From Sphingomonas populi (lineage in GTDB: Bacteria > Pseudomonadota > Alphaproteobacteria > Sphingomonadales > Sphingomonadaceae), in contig NZ_SGIS01000033.1 of the NCBI RefSeq assembly GCF_004208535.1, positions 1-57,930 of the forward strand: DNA of 57,930 nt, in the 5' to 3' direction. Below, in pieces: positions 8,206 to 17,035 of the stretch (its first letter is position 1; the number at the start of each line of letters is the position of its first letter). Position numbers and translations under genes: made by a program. The notes beneath the pieces are model-generated. The model saw nothing but the letters and a program-made list of their open reading frames with translations. It did no database searches and was not told the DNA's origin.

Positions 8206-9483
8206 ATGCGCTCGATATACGACGGCAGCGAAGGCGGCGCGGCGCGTTCGGCCCTGCACCCAATCGCCGGTACAATGGCGGATCGATCCTTGATCCTCGC
8301 CGTGGCGACCTATTTCCCCGACAGCTATGGCGGTGCGGAGCGGCAGGCGCGCATTCTCGCCGAGGCGCTGGGGCGCAAGGGCGTGACGGTGACGTTGGTC
8401 GCGCCGACGCTCGCGCGCGACGTGCCGCTGGAGGAGCCGACCAGCTTCGGGTGCATCGTGCGCAAACGCGTGCGTGCCTGGCCCAACCTTGGTGGCCGCA
8501 ACATCCTGTCGTTTCTGGCGTGGAGCCTGTGGGTGCCGTGGCGGCTGCGCGGCCCGGAATGGCGCGGCGTTCCGGTGTATGTGTTCCACGCGCGGCTGCA
8601 CGCGCTGGGGCCGGCGCTGGCGGCGTGGCGCAACGCTTCGCCGCTGCTGGTGAAGCTCGGTGGCGGCGGCGAGGCGTCCGAGTTCGCGGCATTGCGCGGC
8701 AAGAAGTTCCTGTACGGGCGGCTGGTCGAAGGGTTGCTGCGGCGGCGGGTCGATGTTTTCGTCGCGAACAGCAAGCAGATCGCGACCGAATTGCGAAAAC
8801 TCCGGGTCGCGCCAGCTCGGATAGCGGAGTTTCCCAACGGCGTCGCCTTGCCGCCGCTCGACGACCTGCACCGGGCGCTCGCCAAACGCGACGGGCGGGG
8901 TTTCATCTATGCCGCGCGGCTTCACCCCGACAAGAATGTCGGTGTGCTGCATGATGCGGCGACGGCGCTGGCGGCGGCCGGTGTAAAGCTGCGCTTGCGG
9001 CTCGTCGGCGACGGCCCGGAGAAGGACCGCTTAGAACCGCTCGCGTCCGCCGGATCGCCGGTGACGTTCGCGGGCTTCGTCGCCGATGTCTATCCCGAGT
9101 TGCAGGCGAGCGACTTCTTCGTGTGCGCGTCGCAGCGGGAGGGGCAGTCGAACGCGTTGCTGGAAGCGATGTCGGCGGGCGTCATCCCGATCGTGTTCCG
9201 GGCAAGCGGCGTCGCCGAGGTCATATCGCACGGCTGGAACGGCTTCATCGTCGAAGAGGCGACGCCGGATGCCTTTGCGGAGGCGATGCGTCAGGCGCTG
9301 GCGCTCAGCCCGGCGGCGCGGCGTGAAATGTCGCTCGCCGCGCGGGGCTTCGCGCAGGACAATATCGGTATCGACGCGATTGCGGAACGCACGCTGGCGG
9401 CGATCGCCAGCGTGCGACCTGACCCGCGCGCGAGGGCGCCCCAGCCGGTGCGCGGTAGGCTGATCGGGGAAGGCGGGGCATGA
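8206..9483 (+). CDS. Glycosyltransferase family 4
   Basis: 425 aa, GT-B fold. Seen: 'DSYGGAERQARILAEAL' in the N-terminal domain, 'RLVGDGPEKDRL' and an intact EX7E motif in 'REGQSNALLEAMSAG'. The ATG at 8206 follows GAGGGGGCGGCG; an in-frame ATG at 8179 lies 2 bp after the previous stop and is possible, and the conserved domain only begins near the ATG at 8275. Predicted cytoplasmic transferase of EPS repeat-unit assembly. Its stop overlaps the acyltransferase start by 4 bp. Confidence 0.88.
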   Translation: MRSIYDGSEGGAARSALHPIAGTMADRSLILAVATYFPDSYGGAERQARILAEALGRKGVTVTLVAPTLARDVPLEEPTSFGCIVRKRVRAWPNLGGRNILSFLAWSLWVPWRLRGPEWRGVPVYVFHARLHALGPALAAWRNASPLLVKLGGGGEASEFAALRGKKFLYGRLVEGLLRRRVDVFVANSKQIATELRKLRVAPARIAEFPNGVALPPLDDLHRALAKRDGRGFIYAARLHPDKNVGVLHDAATALAAAGVKLRLRLVGDGPEKDRLEPLASAGSPVTFAGFVADVYPELQASDFFVCASQREGQSNALLEAMSAGVIPIVFRASGVAEVISHGWNGFIVEEATPDAFAEAMRQALALSPAARREMSLAARGFAQDNIGIDAIAERTLAAIASVRPDPRARAPQPVRGRLIGEGGA

Positions 9484-10628
9484 GGTTTCACGCGCTCGAT
9501 TCCTGGCGGGGCGTGGCGGCGCTGCTCGTGCTGTTCTTCCATTTGTCCGCCAATGGCGCGTTTTATGCCTTCCCGCCGGTGCGGCATGGCGGCCTGTCGG
9601 TGCCGTTCTTCTTCGTTCTGTCGGGGTTCGTCATCACCCATGCTTATGGCGCACGGCTGGCGGGCGGAGGTGAGGGCCGCCGGTTCGTCGTGCGGCGGAT
9701 CGGGCGGCTGTACCCGTTGCATATCGTCACGCTCGGCGCGCTGGTGGCGCTCGAACTGGTCAAATGGGCGCTGGTGCGGATCGGCTTGCCGAGTGGCCAG
9801 CCACCGTTCGTCGGCGCGAACGGCATTGGTTCGCTGATCGCCAATCTGTTCCTGTTGCAAGCGATCATTCCGCTGCCCGACTATAGCTGGAACGGCCCGA
9901 GCTGGTCGATCAGCGTCGAATTCTACACCTGCCTGCTGTTCGGCGCGGTCGCCGTGACGTTTCGCGGGCGGACGATCGTGCCGGCGGTGCTGCTGGTCGG
10001 CTTGGCGGGCGCCGCGCTGGTGGCGCTGGAGCTGTACCGCCCGGACTGGCACGAAACGGAGTTCAAGGGGCTGGCGAGTTGCATCTGCGGCTTCTTCGCC
10101 GGGCACGTCGTGTACCGTATCTTCCAGAGCCTGCGCGGAGTGCGGCTTCCTTATGCGACCATGTTTGAGGTGGCGGCGGTCGTGCTGATCGCCGGGCTAT
10201 ACTGGTTCGCGCCGCTCGATGGTTTCTCGTCGATCCTCGTCTTCGCGCTGGTGGTGCTGGTGTTCGCTTTCGAGGGCGGCGCGGTCTCGCGCGTGCTTGC
10301 GGGGCAGCCGTGGGCGTTGCTCGGCAAAGTTTCCTATTCGGTGTATCTGCTGCATTTCGTGCTGCTGTCGGTGCTCGGCGGGGTCGTCCGTGCGGCGCAG
10401 AGCGTGCTGCATGTGCCGCTGTATCGCGATGTTGGCGGCGTTACGCTGATAGACTTTGGGCCGCCGGGGACGATGGACCTGCTGGCTTTGGCCTATGCGG
10501 GGTCCGTGATCGGGCTGGCGGTGCTGAGCTATCGCTGGATCGAGCTGCCCGGGCAGCGGCTGTTCGAACGCTTCGCCCGACCGAACCCGGTCGCGCCGAC
10601 GCGGTCGGTCGAAGCGCCGGTCGCCTGA
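9480..10628 (+). CDS. Acyltransferase 3 family membrane protein
   Basis: 382 aa with about ten membrane segments. Seen: the N-terminal signature of the acyltransferase-3 family, 'LDSWRGVAALLVLFFHLSAN', with Arg10 and the catalytic-type His21, then 'PFFFVLSGFVI' and 'GPSWSISVEFY'. Family role: transfer of acetyl, succinyl or similar groups to sugars of surface polysaccharides across the inner membrane. In this position it probably acylates the EPS repeat unit. Coupled to the upstream glycosyltransferase by a 4-bp overlap. Confidence 0.9.
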   Translation: MRFHALDSWRGVAALLVLFFHLSANGAFYAFPPVRHGGLSVPFFFVLSGFVITHAYGARLAGGGEGRRFVVRRIGRLYPLHIVTLGALVALELVKWALVRIGLPSGQPPFVGANGIGSLIANLFLLQAIIPLPDYSWNGPSWSISVEFYTCLLFGAVAVTFRGRTIVPAVLLVGLAGAALVALELYRPDWHETEFKGLASCICGFFAGHVVYRIFQSLRGVRLPYATMFEVAAVVLIAGLYWFAPLDGFSSILVFALVVLVFAFEGGAVSRVLAGQPWALLGKVSYSVYLLHFVLLSVLGGVVRAAQSVLHVPLYRDVGGVTLIDFGPPGTMDLLALAYAGSVIGLAVLSYRWIELPGQRLFERFARPNPVAPTRSVEAPVA

Positions 10629-10631
10629 GCG

Positions 10632-11633
10632 ATGGCCCTGTCCCTGCCAGATGCCCGGCCAATGCCGGAGCCTGTCGCGCCGCCAAACGTGGCGGTCATC
10701 ATGACGTGCTATAACGAAGGTCCGTATATCGGCGCGGCGGTGCGCAGCGTGCTCGACCAGAGCCGGGCCGAGTGGATCACCGCGATCGTGATCGCCGACG
10801 ACGGATCGGACGCCGAAACGCTGGCGGTGCTGCGCGAGATCGAAGCGTGGGATGCGCGCATCCGCGTGCTGTACGGGCCGGGCGGCGTCGGTCTGCCGGG
10901 TCAGCGGCGCACGGCCATCGCCGAGACCGATGCGCCGGTGCTGGCGATCCTCGACGGCGACGATCTGTGGACGCCCGACAAGCTCGAACGGCAACTGCCG
11001 GTACTTGCCGGCGATGCCACGATCGGGCTGGTCTATGCGGATTTCTGCGTCTTCCCCAACCACAACCTCGCCGCCGCACGCCGCGCCGGCGTGCTCGACA
11101 TCACCGGCCATGCGCGGCTGTCGCACACCTATTTCCTCAAGGACCCGCCGATCATCCCGTCCACCACCTTGCTACGCCGCACCGCTTATGATGCGGCGGG
11201 CGGGTTCGATGCGGCGGTGCGCGTGTTCGAGGATACCGATTTCTACCTGCGGCTCGCGCGCGTCACGCGGTTCGCGCTGGTCGATGCGCCTTTGCTGTAC
11301 AAGCGGCAGCGCGGCAGCAGCATCACCGGCGGGCGCAGTGACCTGATGGCGCACCACGCGTTCGTCGCCTTGAAGGCGGCGGCGGAGGAGCCGGCGCTGT
11401 TGCCGCTCGTCCCGCGCCGGCTGGCCGAGCGGGCGCGCAAGCTCGGCAACCAGCGCTTCCTGCTGGGCGACCGCGCCGGCGCGGTGCGGCTGTTGCGGCT
11501 GGCGGTTCGGCTCGATCCGCTCAACCGGCGGGCATGGCAATCTTTGCTCGCCGCGACCGTGTTTCCCGCGTTGGCCTTGCGGTTGCTCGGCAGCGGCGGG
11601 CGCGCGCGGCAAGCCGCGCTGGGGGCGATGTGA
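10632..11633 (+). CDS. Glycosyltransferase family 2
   Basis: 333 aa, GT-A fold. Seen: 'VAVIMTCYNEGPYIGAAVRS' at the start of the domain, 'IADDGSDAE', the metal/donor motif DGDD in 'AILDGDDLW', and 'VFEDTDFYLRLAR' supplying the acidic general-base region. The C-terminal 70 residues are an Arg/Leu-rich helical extension common in GT2 proteins of this type. Predicted inverting transferase for one EPS linkage. Starts 3 bp after the acyltransferase stop and shares one base with the next gene (TGATG). Confidence 0.88.
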   Translation: MALSLPDARPMPEPVAPPNVAVIMTCYNEGPYIGAAVRSVLDQSRAEWITAIVIADDGSDAETLAVLREIEAWDARIRVLYGPGGVGLPGQRRTAIAETDAPVLAILDGDDLWTPDKLERQLPVLAGDATIGLVYADFCVFPNHNLAAARRAGVLDITGHARLSHTYFLKDPPIIPSTTLLRRTAYDAAGGFDAAVRVFEDTDFYLRLARVTRFALVDAPLLYKRQRGSSITGGRSDLMAHHAFVALKAAAEEPALLPLVPRRLAERARKLGNQRFLLGDRAGAVRLLRLAVRLDPLNRRAWQSLLAATVFPALALRLLGSGGRARQAALGAM

Positions 11634-12784
11634 TGTTGCAGCGGTCGGGGCGAACCGTCGTCATCATCACCTGCGAATATGCACCGTTCGCTGGCGGGAT
11701 CGGCACCTATTCGGTCGAACTCGCGCGTGCGCTCGCCGACGCCGGATGCTGTGTCGTCGTCGTCGCGCCAGCCTATGACGCCGGCACGGCGGCGTTACCC
11801 GAGGAGGTCGAGCATCATCTCATCCTGCGCCACCACGCCATCCCGCCGCGCGCGGTGCTGGCACTGCTCGCAATCCTGCGGCGCTTGCCCGCCGGCGCGA
11901 TCGTGCTCGCCGCCGATATCCGCAGCCTGTTGCTGGTGCGGATGCTGCAACCGCTGCACCATCGCCGCTACCGCGTGATGGTCCACGGCAGCGAGGCGAG
12001 CAAGTTCCGCAGAGGCGGCGTCATGTTCGCGGCCGCGCGCAACGCTTATCTCGGCGCCGAACTGGTCGCCTATAATTCGCGCGCGACGCGCGACATCTTC
12101 CGCGCGCAGCTCGGTCAGCCCCGGCGTGAAGCGATCACCTATCTCGGCGTCGGGGGCGACTGGTTCGATCCGCCGGCGCGCGGCGTGTTCGGCGATCCGG
12201 CGCTCGCCGCGTTGCCGCAGCATGCGCCGCTGTTTTGCAGCGTCGGCCGGCTGGAGCCGCGCAAGGGACATGTCGAAACGCTGGCAGCGCTCGCGATGGC
12301 ACGCGACCGGCACGGCATGGTGGACCCGGTCTATGTCGTGATCGGTCGCGCCGAGGATGACGGCTATGCGCGCGCGATCCGCGATGCGGCGCGCGATGTC
12401 GGTGTGCGGATCGTGATGCCGGGGCGGCTCTCGATCGATGATATCAAGCGCGTCTATCGCCGTGCGGCGGCGCATCTGCTGTTCGCACGCGCGCTGCCGG
12501 GCAAGATCGAGGGCTTCGGTCTCGTGCTGCTCGAAGCGGCGGCGCAGGGCTGCCCATCGATCGCCGCTGCGACTGGCGGCATTCCCGAAGTGCTGGGGGA
12601 TACCGGATCGCTGGTCGCGGACGGCGACATCGAGAGCTTCGCCGCGAAGATCGCGATGTACGCGGGCGACGCGGCGTTGCGCGCCGAATGCGGTGCGGCG
12701 GCGCGCGACCGGGCCAGCGGCTTCACTTGGGCGAAGTGCGCGCGGGACAGCGTCCCGGAACTGCTCGGCGGGATCTCCGCATGA
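11633..12784 (+). CDS. Glycosyltransferase family 4
   Basis: 383 aa, GT-B fold. Seen: glycine-rich 'PFAGGIGTYSVELARAL' near the N-terminus, 'FCSVGRLEPRKGH' opening the donor domain, and an intact EX7E motif in 'EGFGLVLLEAAAQG'. The frame is open upstream to 11534, inside the previous gene; I start at the ATG 11633, nine bases after a GGGGG run, but the GTG at 11630 is equally spaced. Predicted to add one sugar of the repeat unit. The stop overlaps an ATG at 12781 of the following barrel protein. Confidence 0.87.
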   Translation: MLQRSGRTVVIITCEYAPFAGGIGTYSVELARALADAGCCVVVVAPAYDAGTAALPEEVEHHLILRHHAIPPRAVLALLAILRRLPAGAIVLAADIRSLLLVRMLQPLHHRRYRVMVHGSEASKFRRGGVMFAAARNAYLGAELVAYNSRATRDIFRAQLGQPRREAITYLGVGGDWFDPPARGVFGDPALAALPQHAPLFCSVGRLEPRKGHVETLAALAMARDRHGMVDPVYVVIGRAEDDGYARAIRDAARDVGVRIVMPGRLSIDDIKRVYRRAAAHLLFARALPGKIEGFGLVLLEAAAQGCPSIAAATGGIPEVLGDTGSLVADGDIESFAAKIAMYAGDAALRAECGAAARDRASGFTWAKCARDSVPELLGGISA

Positions 12785-12798
12785 TAGGGAGAGACAGA

Positions 12799-14040
12799 AT
12801 GCCGACGCTGACGAACGACGCGAGTCCGCGTGCCGGAAGCGCCCATGCGGCGTGCCTGCTCGCCGGCCTCACGCTGGCCGCGCTGCCATCGGTAGCGCAG
12901 GCGCAAAGCCACGATCTCGCGGCGACCGCGTCGATCCGGTATGACGACAACCTCTATCGCGTCCCCTCGGGCTTGCGGAAGACGCTGCCCAACAGCGGCG
13001 AGGAAGTCGTCACCTATCTCGTCGTGCGCGGCGGGGTGGCGACGCGGATCGGCGTGATTGCGGTCAACCTCAAGGGCACGGCGGGGCAGCGCATCCATGC
13101 CTACAACCCGCGCTTCAACGCGCTGAATTATGCCGGCAGCGCATCGGCGACGTACAAGACCGGGCAGGGCCAGGTCGATGCGACGGCATCCTATCTGCAT
13201 GAGCCGGTGGTGTTCGACGACGCGTTCATCACCCACAAGACATTGCGCTCGACCGCCGATGTGACCATCGTCGCCTCGCGCAATCTGCTCGGCAATTTCC
13301 GCGCGGTCGGGCGCGGCGGCTATCAGCGGTCGGCGATCGGTAGCCGCGAGCTTGAGGCGAACGGCACCCGTATCGTCCGCGTCTCGGGCGGGTTCGGTTA
13401 TTTCTCGCCGACCGGCAACAGCATCACGCTCGAATATTCGGAGCAACGCGCGCACGGTCTCGCCACCACGCAGGTTCAGACCGGGGCCGGGCTGGCGGCG
13501 TATCGCAGCGATTTCCGGGAGCGGTCGATCGTCTCGTACATCGATTATCAGCTCACCGGCATCACCAGCCTACGCGGCAGCTTCGGCTATGCGTGGCACG
13601 ACGATCGCTCGGTGCTCGACAAGGATGGCCGGGGTATCCAGGCCGATATCGCCCTGGTCTGGTCGCCGCTGCCGGGCCTTGTCATCACGCCGAGCTTTCG
13701 CCGCGGCTTCTCGACCGAGAGCCGGGTGTTCTCCAACGGCGTCCAGGTGACGAGCTACGGCATCAGCGCGAGCGAGACGTTGTTCGGCCGGGTCAATTTC
13801 AATCTCGGCGTGAGCCGGGGGAGCCGGCGTTTCCGCTACGACGTGCAGGCGCCGGCGGCGCTCGCGCTTGACCGCAACGAGGTGACGACGCGCGCCAGTG
13901 CCGGCATCTCCTATGTCACCGGCTCCAAATTCGCGCTGAACCTCGCCTATGAACATGCGCAGCGCGACTCTACCAGGGTCGCCTTTCCCTATGTCGCGGA
14001 TGCGGTGACGTTTTCCGTTACCCGCGCGTTCGGCTCGTGA
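12799..14040 (+). CDS. EpsL-like outer-membrane beta-barrel protein of the EPS locus
   Basis: 413 aa. Seen: a signal peptide ending in 'PSVAQAQ' and then repeated amphipathic strands of alternating aromatic and polar residues to the end, which closes with 'DAVTFSVTRAFGS'. No enzyme motif. Size, position and character match the EpsL/putative EPS barrel proteins found in exosortase-linked loci, where they are thought to sit in the outer membrane and help export or surface retention. The ATG at 12799 follows AGGGAGAG by five bases; ATG 12781, inside the previous stop, is the alternative. The barrel nature is read from the pattern, not from a domain match. Confidence 0.7.
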   Translation: MPTLTNDASPRAGSAHAACLLAGLTLAALPSVAQAQSHDLAATASIRYDDNLYRVPSGLRKTLPNSGEEVVTYLVVRGGVATRIGVIAVNLKGTAGQRIHAYNPRFNALNYAGSASATYKTGQGQVDATASYLHEPVVFDDAFITHKTLRSTADVTIVASRNLLGNFRAVGRGGYQRSAIGSRELEANGTRIVRVSGGFGYFSPTGNSITLEYSEQRAHGLATTQVQTGAGLAAYRSDFRERSIVSYIDYQLTGITSLRGSFGYAWHDDRSVLDKDGRGIQADIALVWSPLPGLVITPSFRRGFSTESRVFSNGVQVTSYGISASETLFGRVNFNLGVSRGSRRFRYDVQAPAALALDRNEVTTRASAGISYVTGSKFALNLAYEHAQRDSTRVAFPYVADAVTFSVTRAFGS

Positions 14041-14108
14041 TGCGACCGACATCGCGCCAAATCTGTAACCTTTTACCCATATCGCACACACAACCGGGGG
14101 AATAATCC

Positions 14109-15410
14109 ATGAAGGTCACGATGATCGGTTCAGGCTATGTCGGCCTGGTATCGGGAGCCTGTTTCGCCGATTTCGGGCATGACGTGGTGTGCGTCGATAA
14201 GGATTCCGCGAAGATCGATGCGCTCAAGGCGGGGCGCATCCCGATCTTCGAACCGGGGCTGGATCAGCTCGTCGCCAGCAACGTCGCGGCCGGGCGGTTG
14301 TCGTTCACGACCGACGTGACGGCGGGCGTGGCGGGCGCGGATGCGGTGTTCATCGCGGTCGGCACGCCGTCGCGGCGCGGTGATGGCCATGCCGATCTGT
14401 CCTATGTCTATGCCGCCGCCGCCGAGATCGCGCAGGCGATCACCGGCTTCACCGTCATCGTCGACAAGTCGACCGTGCCGGTCGGCACCGGCGACGCGGT
14501 CGAGCGAATCATGCGCGAGGCCAACCCCGACGCCGATTTCGCGGTGGTCTCCAACCCCGAATTCCTGCGCGAAGGCGCCGCGATCGACGATTTCAAGCGG
14601 CCCGACCGCATCGTCATCGGCGGCGATGATCCGCGCGCGCTGGAGGTGATGCGGCAGGTGTACCGCCCGCTCTACCTCAACCGTTCGCCGATTGTGGAGA
14701 TGAGCCGGCGCGGCGCGGAGCTGACCAAATATGCCGCCAACGCCTTCCTCGCGGTGAAGATCACCTTCATCAACGAGATTGCCGATCTGTGCGAGAAGGT
14801 CGGCGCGGACGTGCAAGAGGTCGCGCGCGGCATCGGCCTGGACAACCGGATCGGTGCGAAGTTCCTCCATGCCGGGCCGGGCTATGGCGGGTCGTGCTTC
14901 CCCAAGGATACGCTCGCCTTGCTCAAGACCAGCCAGGATTACGACGCGCCGCAGCGGATCGTCGAGGCGGTGGTCACCGTCAACGACAACCGCAAGCGGG
15001 CGATGGGGCGCAAGGCGATCGCGGCGATGGGCGGCGACGTGCGCGGCAAGACGGTGGCGGTGCTCGGCCTCACCTTCAAGCCCAATACCGACGACATGCG
15101 CGATTCCCCCGCAATCTCCGTCATCCAGACCTTGCAGGATGCCGGCGCGACGGTACGCGCGTATGATCCCGAGGGGATGGAACAGGCGAAACGGGTGCTG
15201 AGCGACGTCGACTATTGCGGCAACGCTTATGAAACGATGGAGGGGGCCGATGCGCTCGTCATCGTCACCGAATGGGATGCGTTCCGCGCGCTCGATCTTG
15301 ATCGGGTGAAGGGCTTGTTGTCGCAGCCGATCCTGGTCGATCTGCGCAACATCTATCCGCGCGACATGGTCGAGGCGGCGGGCTTTTCCTATACGGGGGT
15401 GGGCCGGTGA
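14109..15410 (+). CDS. ugd: UDP-glucose 6-dehydrogenase
   Basis: 433 aa. Converts UDP-glucose to UDP-glucuronate with two NAD+. Seen: Rossmann motif 'MIGSGYVGLVSGACFADFG', central domain with 'NPEFLREGAAIDDF', catalytic Cys263 in 'GGSCFPKDT', and the C-terminal 'FKPNTDDMRDSPA' region. The length matches the longer, TuaD/BceC-type enzymes. ATG is preceded by CCGGGGGAAT. Coupled by a GTGA overlap to an epimerase that would use its product, so the pair makes uronic-acid precursors for the polymer. A second, different UDP-glucose dehydrogenase lies at 54105-55271. Confidence 0.95.
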   Translation: MKVTMIGSGYVGLVSGACFADFGHDVVCVDKDSAKIDALKAGRIPIFEPGLDQLVASNVAAGRLSFTTDVTAGVAGADAVFIAVGTPSRRGDGHADLSYVYAAAAEIAQAITGFTVIVDKSTVPVGTGDAVERIMREANPDADFAVVSNPEFLREGAAIDDFKRPDRIVIGGDDPRALEVMRQVYRPLYLNRSPIVEMSRRGAELTKYAANAFLAVKITFINEIADLCEKVGADVQEVARGIGLDNRIGAKFLHAGPGYGGSCFPKDTLALLKTSQDYDAPQRIVEAVVTVNDNRKRAMGRKAIAAMGGDVRGKTVAVLGLTFKPNTDDMRDSPAISVIQTLQDAGATVRAYDPEGMEQAKRVLSDVDYCGNAYETMEGADALVIVTEWDAFRALDLDRVKGLLSQPILVDLRNIYPRDMVEAAGFSYTGVGR

Positions 15411-16396
15411 GCCGTTCCGACCCAGTGCTCGTCACCGGCGCGGCGGGCTTCATCGGCCACGCCACCGCACATGCTTTGCTCGCGCGCGGCGAGAGCGTGA
15501 TCGGCGTCGATATCGTCAATGCGTATTACGATCCGGCGCTGAAAGCGGCGCGATTGGCGACATTCGAAGGCGTGCCGAATTTCAGCTTCCACAAGCTCGA
15601 CATCGCCGATGCCGCCGCGATCGCCGCGCTGGTGCGTGACAATACAGTAAAGCGGATCGTCCACCTCGCCGCGCAAGCCGGGGTTCGCTACAGCATCGAG
15701 AACCCGTTCGCCTATGAACGCTCCAACCTCGCCGGGCATCTGTCGCTGCTTGAGGCGAGCCGGCACGCGCCCGATTTCGAGCATCTCGTCTATGCCTCCT
15801 CCTCGTCGGTCTATGGCGACAAGCCGATGGGCGGGGCGGGCTTTACCGAGGACGAGCCGGCGACCGATCCGGTCTCGCTGTACGCCGCGACCAAGCGCGC
15901 GTGCGAGTTGATGAGCCAGAGCTATGCCAAGCTCTACGGCTTCCCGCAGACGGGGTTGCGGTTCTTCACGGTCTACGGCCCGTGGGGTCGGCCCGACATG
16001 GCCTATTTCGGCTTCACGCAGAAGATCCTCAAGGGCGATGCCATCGACGTCTACGGCGAAGGCAAGATGGCGCGCGACTTCACCTATATCGACGATATCG
16101 TCGATGGCATCATCGGCGCGCTCGATCATCCGCCGGCAACGGGCGGCCACCGTGTTCTCAACATCGGCGACAGCCGCCCGGTTGGGCTGATGGAGATGAT
16201 CGACGCGCTTGAGGCCGCGCTCGGTCAGACTGCGAAGAAGATCATGCGGCCGATGCAACCCGGCGACGTAACCGCGACCTACGCCGACGTGTCCAAGCTG
16301 CATGCGCTGACCGGCTACCACCCGCAGGTGATGCTGGAAGATGGACTCAAGCGCTTCGCCGCCTGGTATCGCGCCTTCTATGCGGTGCCGGGATAA
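15407..16396 (+). CDS. NAD-dependent epimerase, probable UDP-glucuronate 4-epimerase
   Basis: 329 aa, extended SDR. Seen: 'LVTGAAGFIGHATAHALL' (GxxGxxG), catalytic Ser region 'VYASSSSVYGD', YxxxK in 'LYAATKRACE', and 'RFFTVYGPWGRPDMA', the sequence typical of UDP-glucuronate 4-epimerases (Cap1J/GAE type). It would turn UDP-GlcA from the upstream Ugd into UDP-GalA. GTG start within the ugd stop. The GlcA assignment rests on family signature and pairing; other UDP-hexuronate epimerases look similar. Confidence 0.88.
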   Translation: MSRSDPVLVTGAAGFIGHATAHALLARGESVIGVDIVNAYYDPALKAARLATFEGVPNFSFHKLDIADAAAIAALVRDNTVKRIVHLAAQAGVRYSIENPFAYERSNLAGHLSLLEASRHAPDFEHLVYASSSSVYGDKPMGGAGFTEDEPATDPVSLYAATKRACELMSQSYAKLYGFPQTGLRFFTVYGPWGRPDMAYFGFTQKILKGDAIDVYGEGKMARDFTYIDDIVDGIIGALDHPPATGGHRVLNIGDSRPVGLMEMIDALEAALGQTAKKIMRPMQPGDVTATYADVSKLHALTGYHPQVMLEDGLKRFAAWYRAFYAVPG

Positions 16397-16503
16397 TATC
16401 GAAAGGGTGTCGATCTCCTCCGATCCGTGTCATACGAGCGCTCCGGCGTAACGAGCGCTTTCAGGGATCGGTGTATCGGATGGCGAAGTCGCGGAAAGAG
16501 TCC

Positions 16504-16725
16504 ATGTCTCAAGCCGGGTCGTCGGTTGTCCGGTTGCCCCGTCCCGGCCAATCCGGCGATGCGCGAGGGACGGCACGCACCGCCTCGAAGCGGCCGCAGG
16601 CATCGCGGCGTAAGCCCGGCGGCATGTGGGAGTCGGTTCGCGGCAAATGGCTGTACCCGGCCATCCTCGCGGGCATGTCGATCGCCGTGCGCCTCGTCAG
16701 TCGCAAGAAGGACGAGCTACGCTGA
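16504..16725 (+). CDS. Small basic protein with C-terminal membrane helix
   Basis: 73 aa, not recognised. Seen: a Ser/Pro/Arg-rich first half, then 'GKWLYPAILAGMSIAVRLV', a single hydrophobic helix, followed by a basic tail 'SRKKDELR'. Third codon positions are almost all G or C, like real genes here, and GGAAAGAG lies just upstream of the ATG at 16504; in-frame GTG 16471 and ATG 16480 are alternatives. It lies 107 bp after the epimerase and converges on the next gene with a 9-bp overlap. The helix-plus-basic-tail ending resembles the layout of sorted proteins but no PEP-like motif precedes it. Confidence 0.5.
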   Translation: MSQAGSSVVRLPRPGQSGDARGTARTASKRPQASRRKPGGMWESVRGKWLYPAILAGMSIAVRLVSRKKDELR

Positions 16726-17022
16726 TCCGCTGACGGCCGATGGCGTGGACGGCCAGTGCGCCGGATTCGCAACGTAGCTGGAACGTGCGGGGCCGTCGCG
16801 TTCGCGGCCGTTGAGGACGCACCAGATCGCGAAGGCGTCGAGATCGATGATGACACGGCGCGAGACGAACCCCTCGCGTTTTAGCCTGTCCTCGATCGCC
16901 TTCGCCTGCCGCTTCCATGCATCGAACGTCTCAGGGAGGTCGTGCGCGTCCGCCATCATGTCGAGCGCACGCGCATAGTCGGCGCGGCGATACCAGACGA
17001 GTCCAACCGTAGCCGTCGGCAT
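16717..17022 (-). CDS. Conserved-looking hypothetical protein
   Basis: 101 aa, function unknown. Seen: a compact soluble protein with 'GLVWYRRADYARALDMMADA', 'TFDAWKRQAKAIEDRLKREG' and 'VIIDLDAFAIWCVLNGRERD', a pattern I associate with an uncharacterised alphaproteobacterial family. The start at 17022 follows GGAGGAC; the ATG at 17034 is in frame and four codons earlier. It is read in the same direction as the LacI-type gene, beginning 13 bp after that gene's stop, so the two may be co-transcribed. Confidence 0.65.
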   Translation of the reverse strand: MPTATVGLVWYRRADYARALDMMADAHDLPETFDAWKRQAKAIEDRLKREGFVSRRVIIDLDAFAIWCVLNGRERDGPARSSYVANPAHWPSTPSAVSGSA

Positions 17023-17035
17023 ACTGTCCTCCATG

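Noticed and set aside
16420..16471. CCGATCC/GGATCGG pair after the epimerase gene as a terminator
   Set aside because: Arms are 7 bp with a 38-nt loop, and the two CGAGCGCT copies inside are direct repeats; too weak to call.
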